A stretch of 35,999 nt of DNA, taken from the NCBI GenBank assembly GCA_013215445.1, contig JABSRA010000046.1, positions 1-35,999 on the forward strand. Reading direction: 5' to 3'. The notes beneath the pieces were generated by a model. It was not told where the DNA came from. It saw nothing but the letters and a program-made list of their open reading frames with translations, and made no database searches. Positions 29,317 through 35,999 of this stretch are shown here, in pieces. Each line of letters opens with the position of its first letter. The stretch's first letter is position 1. The DNA comes from Oceanospirillaceae bacterium (GTDB lineage: Bacteria > Pseudomonadota > Gammaproteobacteria > Pseudomonadales > Balneatricaceae). Position numbers and translations under genes: made by a program.

Positions 29317-31206
29317 TTAGCGGCTCTTTAGTTTTCGCCACAGCGTACTACGACTAATACCCAAGTTTTTTGCTGCGATGCTGCGGTTGTTATTCGCGGC
29401 TGACAGCACTGCTTGCAAATGTTGTTGCTCTATTATTTTCATGTCTAGAGGGGCGTTTTCTGCAGTGGTTTGGTTAAGGCTGAGCTTGACTCCCAGGCTA
29501 TCATTGAGCTCTCGGGTTATTTCTTGATCATCGATACCCGCTTTAAGCAGTGTCGCCACCCTTTCAACTAAATTCTCTAGCTCGCGGATGTTTCCAGGCC
29601 ATGAATAGCTCAATAATGCTGGCATAGTTGCGCTGATCAGCGCGCTGTACTCTACACTAGGTACTTTGTGGCGCTTAAAAAAGTGCTTGATGAACAAGGG
29701 AATATCTTCACGTCGCTCTCGCAGTGAGGGGAGTGAGAGGTTCAATACATTGAGGCGATAATAAAGATCGTCTTTAAAGCTTTTTTGAGCAATCATTTCC
29801 AGCAGATTTCTATTGGTGGCAGCGATCACTCGCACATCTATATTGAGTAATGTATTTGAGCCTAAGCGCATGATTTGGCGCTCTTGTAAAACGCGCAGTA
29901 ACCGCCCTTGCATGCTAAAGGGCAGCTCGCCTATTTCATCGAGAAAAATAGAGCCTTTATCTGCTAGCTCAAACAGGCCGGTTTTACCGCTTTTAGTGGC
30001 GCCGGTAAAAGCCCCCTCGTCGTAACCAAATAAGGTACTCTCTAACAGAGACTCGGGGATAGAGGCGCAATTGATTGCCACAAACGGGCCACTGGCGCGC
30101 TTGCTCGCTAAGTGAATGCCCTGGGCGATAAGTTCTTTGCCAGTGCCAGTCGCCCCCTGAATGAGAATGCTGGCTTCGGTATTGGCGAAATGTTTGGCTC
30201 TATTGAGCAAATTTATAATTTTTTCATTTTCACCGATGAAATTATCCAGTGAGTGACTGGCGACCAGACCATTGGCAAAATTATTGAGGCGTAAACTCTG
30301 CTCCGCCTTGCGGATGCTTTTTACATCTTGAAAAGAGGCCAGTGCACCAATAATTTTACCCTGATTAAAGACTGCAATGCGATTACTTAATATCTGCGTA
30401 TTACCGACTTTTAACAATTGATTGTACTGAGATTTTTGAGAGTGAAATACTTGCTCAAGTCCAGAGTTGGGAATCACCTTGGCGATGGGCTGGTTGAGGG
30501 TGTCGCCGGCTTCGAGACCTAAGATGGTTGCAGCAGCGGGGTTGAATTCTTCAACTTTAGCATTGGCATCAATATAGATGATGCCGTCGTGAACCGAGCG
30601 TAATATCGCCTCCAGTTTTTCACGTTTTACCCGCTCTGCGTGCAGTGATAGCGCCAGTTGCTCAGCGGCGGTGAGTGCTTGATGTATTGCATCTTGTGAG
30701 TAAATAAACACACTCTTAGCCTGCATCGACTCGGCAATATCACAGACGTGGCTGGCACCTATAATCACACTGTCAGGCTGTTGTAAAACGCTGAACACGG
30801 TATCAACCACTTGCGCAACACTACTAAAAGTATGTTGCTGCACCTCGATATTAAACAAGCTGGCGAAACGCTCTAGTTGTTCGATGGGTTCGATAAAATT
30901 GATGAACACCGCTTTTTTAGCGATACGCTGGGCGCGCCACAGGGCTTGCATCACATCAAAGCCTGAAATTTGAATTTTTACCAGTGGCGTTGTCAGCCCC
31001 ATGGAGGCAATCATCGCCGCATTTCCGCCACCTGCGACAATCACTGCTATGTCGCGACTTTTATCCAGCGCTAATAATTTCTCCCGGTGTTGTTCGGCGA
31101 TGAATTCATGTAACTCAATATCGGTTTGCCACTGATGCTGGCGTTGCTCTAGGTCTAATAATTTACTGAGTCTGGTCTGAGAAATAAAAGCGATTTTAAT
31201 GGTCAC
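29317..31206 (-). CDS. PrpR-like sigma-54-dependent activator
   Basis: This is a bacterial enhancer-binding protein. The protein is 629 residues from a GTG at 31206 with AGGAGAG eight bases upstream. In order: a PrpR N-terminal sensor domain (about 3-185, AVIVAGGGNAAMI near 54), a PAS domain (about 205-300, HDGIIYIDANAKVEEFNPAA), the AAA+ domain (about 318-550) with Walker A GATGTGKE near 350, the sigma-54 contact loop GAFTGA near 398 and Walker B IFLDEIGE, and a Fis-type helix-turn-helix at the C-terminus. PrpR itself senses 2-methylcitrate. No prp catabolic genes are here, so the ligand is probably a different branched acid. It diverges from the CoA-transferase/lyase/TRAP operon, which has a -24/-12 promoter. 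Confidence 0.93.
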   Translation of the reverse strand: MTIKIAFISQTRLSKLLDLEQRQHQWQTDIELHEFIAEQHREKLLALDKSRDIAVIVAGGGNAAMIASMGLTTPLVKIQISGFDVMQALWRAQRIAKKAVFINFIEPIEQLERFASLFNIEVQQHTFSSVAQVVDTVFSVLQQPDSVIIGASHVCDIAESMQAKSVFIYSQDAIHQALTAAEQLALSLHAERVKREKLEAILRSVHDGIIYIDANAKVEEFNPAAATILGLEAGDTLNQPIAKVIPNSGLEQVFHSQKSQYNQLLKVGNTQILSNRIAVFNQGKIIGALASFQDVKSIRKAEQSLRLNNFANGLVASHSLDNFIGENEKIINLLNRAKHFANTEASILIQGATGTGKELIAQGIHLASKRASGPFVAINCASIPESLLESTLFGYDEGAFTGATKSGKTGLFELADKGSIFLDEIGELPFSMQGRLLRVLQERQIMRLGSNTLLNIDVRVIAATNRNLLEMIAQKSFKDDLYYRLNVLNLSLPSLRERREDIPLFIKHFFKRHKVPSVEYSALISATMPALLSYSWPGNIRELENLVERVATLLKAGIDDQEITRELNDSLGVKLSLNQTTAENAPLDMKIIEQQHLQAVLSAANNNRSIAAKNLGISRSTLWRKLKSR

Positions 31207-31283
31207 AGCGGTTGCTCTCCTAATGCAATAATCAGCTAAAGTTAATGGCGCTGATCGAAAATAGCACAGATTTGTGTCAGATA

Positions 31284-31309
31284 ACTTATAAGTGTTTCAT
31301 TTATGCAAC
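31284..31309. promoter_or_regulatory. Candidate upstream activator site(s) for the PrpR-like protein
   Basis: A 10-base perfect palindrome ACTTATAAGT (31284-31293) directly abuts an imperfect inverted repeat GTTTCAT-TT-ATGCAAC (31294-31309, one mismatch). They lie about 65-90 bases upstream of the -24/-12 promoter, a normal distance for an enhancer-binding protein. Binding is inferred from position and symmetry only. Confidence 0.35.
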
Positions 31310-31372
31310 TGTTCTTTGTTTGGAAATCATCAGAAAACGAAAAACATTATGTTTATTAGTATGTTACAAGTG

Positions 31373-31390
31373 TTGGCCCGGTTTCTGCTT
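31373..31390 (+). promoter_or_regulatory. Sigma-54 (-24/-12) promoter of the CoA-transferase/TRAP operon
   Basis: TTGGCCCGGTTTCTGCTT has the invariant GG (31375-31376) and GC (31387-31388) with exactly ten bases between, and matches the consensus TGGCACG-N4-TTGC apart from C for A and C for T. Transcription would start near 31400, about 57 bases before the first gene. The divergent gene encodes a sigma-54 activator, which supports the call. Confidence 0.72.
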
Positions 31391-31456
31391 TGTTAAAGCT
31401 AATCAATAATAATTTAAGTATGGGTCAGGCGTTAACTTGACCGGTGGGAGAGATGG

Positions 31457-32695
31457 ATGAATGAACAGGCACTGTTGGCAAAAAAGGCGCACAAGCCACT
31501 GGCGGGACTCACCGTATTAGAGCTTGGTCACTTTATTGCAGCGCCTCACTGCTGCCGGTTAATGGCGGACCTCGGTGCGCAAGTCATCAAAGTCGAAGCC
31601 CCTGGCGCTGGTGATCCAGTGCGTAGCTGGGGTATGAGTACCAAGGGTAATACCTTGTGGTGGTCTGTACATGGGCGTAATAAACAATGCATTACGCTGA
31701 ACTTAAAAGATCCTGAGGGCATTGAGTTAGTTAAACAACTTATTTTACAAGTCGATATTGTGGTTGAAAACTTCCGTCCGGGGCAGTTGGAAAAATGGGG
31801 GCTGGGTTATGCAACGATGCAGCAAATCAATAAGCGCATCATTCTGGTACATATTTCAGGTTACGGTCAGAGCGGCCCCTACCGTGACCGTGTCTCCTTT
31901 GGCTCTATTGGTGAAGCCTTTGGCGGTCTTAGATATTTGACCGGTTATCCTAAAGAGGTCAGTGATCTGCCTCCGGTACGCACCGGCGTGAGCTTGGGGG
32001 ATAGCCTCGCTGGGATGTTTGCGGTGATAGGCGCGCTGAGCGCAGTCTATGAACGCGATGTGGCGGGCACTGGAGTGGGGCGTGAAGTAGATGTGGCGCT
32101 CTATGAATCTGTGTTTAGCTTGTTGGAGGGCACACTGCCAGAATTTGGCGAGTTCGGTGCCGTTAGACAGCCAACCGGTTCGGCTATTCCCACTGCGGCC
32201 CCCTCGAATACCTACCGCTGCGCCGATGGCATGTGGCTGGCAATAGGCGCTAATGGCGATAAGATATTTAAGCGTCTGTGCAAAATCATCAACCGTCCAG
32301 AGATTGGCGAGAGCGATCTGTACGATTCTAACCCGAAGCGCGTAGCCAATGCGCCCATGTTAGATAATTTGATAGAAAACTGGACGCTCAGCCAAAACTC
32401 ACTGGAGGCAGAGCAGCTGTTGTTAGCTCATGACATTCCCGCCGGCCGTATTTTTAACATAGAAGACTGTGCTGCAGACCCGCACTACCAAGCGCGACAG
32501 ATGGTGATGCAAGTCGCTGATCCACGCTTTGGCGAAGTCAGTCACCCAGGCGTAGTACCCAAGTTTATCGGTCAAGAGCCGGGTATCAGCTGGCCGGGCC
32601 CTGCAGTCGGTGCGCATAACTCTGAAATTTATGGTCAGATGCTGGGGATCAGCCCGCAGCAGCTCGATCAGTACATTTCACAAGGTGTGGTTTAA
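31457..32695 (+). CDS. CaiB/BaiF family III acyl-CoA transferase
   Basis: Family III CoA-transferases move CoA between carboxylic acids through an aspartyl-CoA anhydride. The protein is 412 residues. The N-terminal LAGLTVLELGHFIAAPHCCRLMADLGAQVIKVE motif is typical, and the catalytic aspartate is Asp182 in LGDSLAG. The C-terminal part includes NTYRCADGMWLAIGANGDKIF. GGGAG lies eight bases before the ATG. It is the first gene after the sigma-54 promoter and abuts the lyase gene. Family relatives include succinyl-CoA:glutarate transferase, whose human form also handles 3-hydroxy-3-methylglutarate, so a C5-C6 dicarboxylate is plausible here. The true substrate is unknown. Confidence 0.92.
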   Translation: MNEQALLAKKAHKPLAGLTVLELGHFIAAPHCCRLMADLGAQVIKVEAPGAGDPVRSWGMSTKGNTLWWSVHGRNKQCITLNLKDPEGIELVKQLILQVDIVVENFRPGQLEKWGLGYATMQQINKRIILVHISGYGQSGPYRDRVSFGSIGEAFGGLRYLTGYPKEVSDLPPVRTGVSLGDSLAGMFAVIGALSAVYERDVAGTGVGREVDVALYESVFSLLEGTLPEFGEFGAVRQPTGSAIPTAAPSNTYRCADGMWLAIGANGDKIFKRLCKIINRPEIGESDLYDSNPKRVANAPMLDNLIENWTLSQNSLEAEQLLLAHDIPAGRIFNIEDCAADPHYQARQMVMQVADPRFGEVSHPGVVPKFIGQEPGISWPGPAVGAHNSEIYGQMLGISPQQLDQYISQGVV

Positions 32696-33598
32696 GTGAT
32701 GCAAGACAAGGTTACCCTGATCGAAGTGGCGCCCCGAGATGGTTTTCAGTCAGTGATCGAGCCAATCGCCACCACTGACAAACTGGCCATTATCAAAGCC
32801 CTAGCGGCGGCGGGCTTAAAGCATATTGAAGTGGGCTCCTTTGTCAGCCCCAAGGCGATCGCGCAGATGGCAGACATCGTGCCAGTATTGCAGGGTGTCG
32901 AGCGACTCGCTGATGATTTTGAAAGCATTGTATTAGTTCCCAACCAGCAGGGGGCGCAGATGGCGACAGAGCACCGCTGCCAGCGCTTAAATTTTGTATT
33001 TTCAGCCAGTGAGACGCACAACCTCAATAACGTCAATAAAACCTTGCAGCAGTCTTTGGAAGAGCTTAAGCGCGTGCAGCAAGTAGTTGATAAAAAAGAG
33101 GGTCTGGCGTTGCGGGTGAGTTTGGCGACGAGCTTTGACTGCCCCTTTACAGGCGCGGTAAACCCAGAGCACACGCTGGCACTGTTCCAGCAAATACTGA
33201 ATATCTGTCCCAGTGCGCAACTGGCGCTTTGTGATACCACTGGACGTGCCCATCCCTTTGCCGTGCGGGATTTATTTACCCGTGCACTGGCGCTCATGGA
33301 CGAGCCGGAGCGATTAATCTTTCACTGTCACGATACCTACGGACTGGCGATTGCCAATGTTGCGGCAGCCTATCAAGCTGGGGTGCGTACGTTTGATACT
33401 GCCGTGGCAGGTTTTGGCGGTTGCCCCTTTGCACCCGGAGCCAGTGGCAATGTCGCCACCGAAGATGTGGTGTATTTTTTTGAGAGTGGCGGTATCGATA
33501 CCGGTATCGACAGTAAAAAATTAAAACAGGCGATTGCGCTAGCTGAGCAGATTGAGGGGGCTCAGTTGGGCGGATCAATACGGTTGTTAAACAGGTAA
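32696..33598 (+). CDS. Hydroxymethylglutaryl-CoA lyase-like enzyme
   Basis: HMG-CoA lyases (DRE-TIM barrel metalloenzymes) cleave 3-hydroxy-3-methyl acyl-CoAs to acetyl-CoA plus a keto acid. The protein is 300 residues from GTG 32696, or 299 from the ATG one codon later. Catalytic features are intact: Arg14-Asp15 in EVAPRDGFQ, metal ligands His210 and His212 in HCHDTYG, and Cys243 in GFGGCPFAPGASGN followed by ATED. The usual RDGLQNE is RDGFQSV here, a change next to the active site that may alter acyl specificity. It directly follows the CoA-transferase stop codon, implying that the transferase makes its substrate. Confidence 0.91.
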   Translation: MMQDKVTLIEVAPRDGFQSVIEPIATTDKLAIIKALAAAGLKHIEVGSFVSPKAIAQMADIVPVLQGVERLADDFESIVLVPNQQGAQMATEHRCQRLNFVFSASETHNLNNVNKTLQQSLEELKRVQQVVDKKEGLALRVSLATSFDCPFTGAVNPEHTLALFQQILNICPSAQLALCDTTGRAHPFAVRDLFTRALALMDEPERLIFHCHDTYGLAIANVAAAYQAGVRTFDTAVAGFGGCPFAPGASGNVATEDVVYFFESGGIDTGIDSKKLKQAIALAEQIEGAQLGGSIRLLNR

Positions 33599-33653
33599 TA
33601 AACAGTGACATCAGTAGGTGTTGCATCAAAAATAACAAGAGATGAGGGATATT

Positions 33654-34640
33654 ATGAAAAGTATTAAAACAGCGTTAGCTATTACACTCTTGAGTGCGGT
33701 GATAGCGGGACCGGCACTGGCAGAGACCACGTTGCGTATTACGTTGCAGCTACCACTCAAGCATCACCTGGGACAGAATTTATTAGCCTTTAAAGAAAAG
33801 GTAGAAAAGGCCAGTAGCGGCGATCTTAAAATAGAGATTTACCCCTCTGCGCAACTCTATAAAGATAAGCAAGTACCGAGCGCCGTGTCATCGGGTGCGA
33901 TAGAAATGGGAGTGGCTTCTCTGGCTAGATTTGTCGGTACGGTACCCGCCGTTGATGTGTTCTACGTGCCCTTTATGTTTCCATCTGAAGCGTTAGTGAA
34001 AAAGGCTACAGCGCCGGGTAGTACGATTCGCCAACCCTTGGATGACGCGATATTAAAGACCGGTGCACGGGTGCTCTGGTGGCAGGCATATGGTGGAGTA
34101 GCGCTACTGTCTAAAGGGGATCCTATCGTCAACCCTGAAGACATGAAAGGTAAGAAAGTTCGAGTTTTTGGTAAAATGCTCGGTGAGTTCACCAAATCAG
34201 TGGGCGGTGCACCAGTGGTAATGTCGGGTTCTGAGCAGTTTTTGGCTTACCAGCGTGGTACTGTTGACGCGGGTATGACAGGCGTGTCAGCGGTTATGCC
34301 ACGTAAGCTCTACCAAGTGATGGATAACTTGACCGTGACTAAACATGCCGATATTGAGTTTTTAGTGATTATTAACGACAAAGTTTGGAATAATCTAAAT
34401 GCTACTCAACAAGACATTATTACCACCGCCAGTCGTGCAGTAGAGACGGATCTGCGCGAGAAAATGATCAAGATAGAAGCGGATGCGCTGGCAGAATCTA
34501 AGTTGAAGATGAACGTTTTTGAATTAGATGAGAAGCAAATCAACGCTTGGAAGAAGGCCACTAGTTCTGTGGTTGATATCTATGTTAAAAGCTCAGGAGA
34601 GCTTGGCAAGCAATTGGTTGAAGCGGCTAAAGCGCTATAG
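33654..34640 (+). CDS. dctP: TRAP transporter substrate-binding protein DctP
   Basis: DctP is the periplasmic receptor of a tripartite ATP-independent transporter, driving uptake of organic acids with the sodium gradient. The protein is 328 residues from the ATG at 33654 with GAGGG six bases before; another ATG four codons earlier overlaps that ribosome site. The signal peptide is about 1-23, ending ALA-ETT. The arginine in GKKVRVFGKML near residue 170 matches the conserved carboxylate-clamping Arg of DctP proteins. It lies 55 bases after the lyase gene. The ligand is probably the acid processed by the two upstream enzymes (inference from context). Confidence 0.93.
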   Translation: MKSIKTALAITLLSAVIAGPALAETTLRITLQLPLKHHLGQNLLAFKEKVEKASSGDLKIEIYPSAQLYKDKQVPSAVSSGAIEMGVASLARFVGTVPAVDVFYVPFMFPSEALVKKATAPGSTIRQPLDDAILKTGARVLWWQAYGGVALLSKGDPIVNPEDMKGKKVRVFGKMLGEFTKSVGGAPVVMSGSEQFLAYQRGTVDAGMTGVSAVMPRKLYQVMDNLTVTKHADIEFLVIINDKVWNNLNATQQDIITTASRAVETDLREKMIKIEADALAESKLKMNVFELDEKQINAWKKATSSVVDIYVKSSGELGKQLVEAAKAL

Positions 34641-34650
34641 ACCTGTGTTA

Positions 34651-34680
34651 GCGGTAGGAGGGCAGTGTCCTCTTACTCGC
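34651..34680 (+). other. Strong stem-loop between dctP and dctQ
   Basis: GCGGTAGGAGG (34651-34661) pairs with 34669-34680 over 11 positions (two G-T wobbles, one bulged C at 34676) around a 7-base GCAGTGT loop. No T-run follows. A hairpin here would stabilise dctP mRNA or reduce read-through, giving more binding protein than membrane subunits. Confidence 0.6.
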
Positions 34681-34738
34681 TATAATTGAGTTAAAAATAA
34701 TAAATACTCGTTGAATTAGGGCGCCTTGCAGGTAACAC

Positions 34739-35242
34739 ATGAAAGATTGGATTGATAGTTTCAACAAATACACTGCACTTTTTGCAGCCTATTTGTTTTT
34801 TAGTATAGGCTTAATTATTGCCTATGAAGTAGTCGCTAGATACCTGTTTAATATGCCAACCATCTGGGTGGAAGAAGTCTCCAGAGTGTTGCAACTCTGG
34901 GGCTGTTACCTCTCGATGGGGTGGATGTTAAAACAGCGAAAAATGATCCGTATCAATGTATTGTTGCAGCGTTTGTCAGCGAGACCGGCCAAATTAGCCG
35001 AGTTACTGACCATTGTCATTATTGGCGTGTTTAGTGTTATCACTATCTATTATGCCAGTATCATCACCTTAGATTCGATTGCTATCGATCGTCATACCTC
35101 CAGTATGTTAGGCCTACCCGCGTGGTTATTTGATGCCTCTATCGTGGTGGGATTTGTTTTATTGTTGGTGCAGTGTTTGGTAGAGTTTATCCGCACTTGT
35201 CAGCAACAGAGCTTCAACTTTGATACGGAGCACGATATATGA
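34739..35242 (+). CDS. dctQ: TRAP transporter small membrane subunit DctQ
   Basis: DctQ is the small four-helix membrane subunit of the TRAP transporter; it scaffolds DctM and docks DctP. The protein is 167 residues with four predicted membrane helices (about 12-32, 50-68, 88-110, 128-148). The family motif WVEEVSRVLQLWGCYLSMGWMLKQ at about 41-64 is clear. AGG lies seven bases before the ATG. Its stop overlaps the dctM start by an ATGA junction. The 98 bases separating it from dctP contain the hairpin annotated separately. Confidence 0.93.
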   Translation: MKDWIDSFNKYTALFAAYLFFSIGLIIAYEVVARYLFNMPTIWVEEVSRVLQLWGCYLSMGWMLKQRKMIRINVLLQRLSARPAKLAELLTIVIIGVFSVITIYYASIITLDSIAIDRHTSSMLGLPAWLFDASIVVGFVLLLVQCLVEFIRTCQQQSFNFDTEHDI

Positions 35243-35999
35243 CGATTATCATTGTGCTCTTGAGTATGTTGGCATTGATGCTGGTGGGCGTGCCCATCGC
35301 CTTTACGCTAGGGGGGATGGGATTGACCATGTTAGTGGTGGCAGATTTTTCACCGTTAATCGCCTCTCAAGCATTAGTGAGCAGCATCGATAGCTTTATA
35401 TTGCTCTCTGTCCCGCTGTTTTTGCTGATGTCGAATGTATTATTGAAAGGGGGGGTGGGCGCCGATCTGTTTAATGCGGTGCAATCCTGGGTGGGTCATT
35501 TACCCGGTGGTTTAGGTATCGCCACTATACTCTCCTGTGCTTTTTTTGCCGCCATCTCCGGCTCTTCAGTGGCGACTGCCGCTACCATAGGCACAGTGGC
35601 TATCCCCGAGATGATAGCGCGAGGTTATCCACGCCATTTTGTGTTTGGTTTACTGGCCGCAGGCGGCACCTTGGGGATATTGATTCCCCCCTCTATCCCG
35701 ATGATCGTCTATGGGGTGATTACCGAGGAGTCGATTGTCGACTTATTTATGGCGGGCATTGGCCCCGGCATATTGCTGGTGCTGATGTTCACCTTATACA
35801 GCATCTTCTTTGCTTTGAAACGAGAGCGGCAAGAGGGTGGAAAACAGCGTCCTAAAAGAGCCAGTTATAACCAGAGGTACAGTGCGACACTGCGTGCCAG
35901 CCCAATTTTTGTGTTGGCGGCGGTGGTACTAGGTGGGATCTATGGGGGTGTGTTTACCCCCACTGAAAGTGCCGCCATTGGTTTGATCTGTGCATTGCT
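35239..35999 (+). CDS. dctM: TRAP transporter large permease DctM (5' part)
   Basis: DctM is the large permease that carries out sodium-coupled substrate movement. About 253 N-terminal residues of the usual ~430 are present, running off the right edge without a stop. The start is an ATG overlapping the dctQ stop. The first half of the elevator fold is evident: GVPIAFTLGG near residue 17, the scoop-loop motif AAISGSSVATAATIG near 110, and GGTLGILIPPSIPMIVYGV near 144. A hydrophilic loop (about 195-220) precedes the next helices. It confirms a separate-subunit (unfused) QM pair. Confidence 0.95.
   Translation, partial: MTIIIVLLSMLALMLVGVPIAFTLGGMGLTMLVVADFSPLIASQALVSSIDSFILLSVPLFLLMSNVLLKGGVGADLFNAVQSWVGHLPGGLGIATILSCAFFAAISGSSVATAATIGTVAIPEMIARGYPRHFVFGLLAAGGTLGILIPPSIPMIVYGVITEESIVDLFMAGIGPGILLVLMFTLYSIFFALKRERQEGGKQRPKRASYNQRYSATLRASPIFVLAAVVLGGIYGGVFTPTESAAIGLICAL

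Noticed and set aside
32746..33297. 183-codon minus-strand open frame
   Set aside because: It is antisense to the HMG-CoA-lyase-like gene, whose catalytic motifs are all in the plus-strand frame.
34681..34686. TATAAT between dctP and dctQ as an internal promoter
   Set aside because: No -35 box or TGn extension; it directly follows the hairpin and is probably just AT-rich spacer.

Overview
The window reads as chromosome from a Gram-negative gammaproteobacterium, probably a free-living marine or aquatic type. Gene content and order match the conserved Pseudomonas/E. coli envelope neighbourhoods: gatCA | mreBCD-maf-rng-yhdP; npr-rapZ-ptsN-hpf-rpoN-lptB-lptA-lptC-kdsC-kdsD-yrbG | mlaFEDCB-ibaG-murA-hisGD. 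The TRAP/acyl-CoA catabolic block at the right end fits a heterotroph that scavenges organic acids. No rRNA, tRNA, CRISPR, insertion sequence or phage gene was seen. The genus cannot be fixed by reading alone.

Left region (1-10.3 kb): the 5' part of gatA and all of gatC (minus strand) diverge from a cell-shape and housekeeping operon, mreB-mreC-mreD-maf-rng, followed by the giant AsmA-like gene yhdP. Middle (10.4-20.3 kb, all minus): darP and mgtE, then the nitrogen-PTS/sigma-54 group (npr, rapZ, ptsN, hpf, rpoN), then the LPS export and Kdo synthesis group (lptB, lptA, lptC, kdsC, kdsD) and the antiporter gene yrbG. Right-middle (20.7-27.6 kb, plus): the Mla phospholipid-transport operon, ibaG, murA, hisG and hisD, closed by a strong hairpin terminator. 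Together these genes cover cell shape, LPS transport, outer-membrane lipid asymmetry and peptidoglycan precursor supply.

Accessory region (27.6-36.0 kb): a LysE/RhtB exporter with an AraC-type regulator, then a divergent catabolic module. A PrpR-like sigma-54 activator (minus) faces an operon of a family III CoA-transferase, an HMG-CoA-lyase-like enzyme and a TRAP transporter (dctP, dctQ, partial dctM). A well-spaced -24/-12 promoter lies in front of the operon. The simplest reading is uptake, CoA activation and retro-aldol/Claisen-type cleavage of a branched hydroxy-dicarboxylic acid such as 3-hydroxy-3-methylglutarate or citramalate. This module is the best candidate for an undescribed system here. 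Its substrate is inference, and the operon may continue past the right edge.

Several starts are non-ATG (rng, mreC, rapZ, mlaF, mlaE, the PrpR-like gene). Several intergenic hairpins (mreB/mreC, mlaC/mlaB, dctP/dctQ) look like places where expression within an operon is adjusted.
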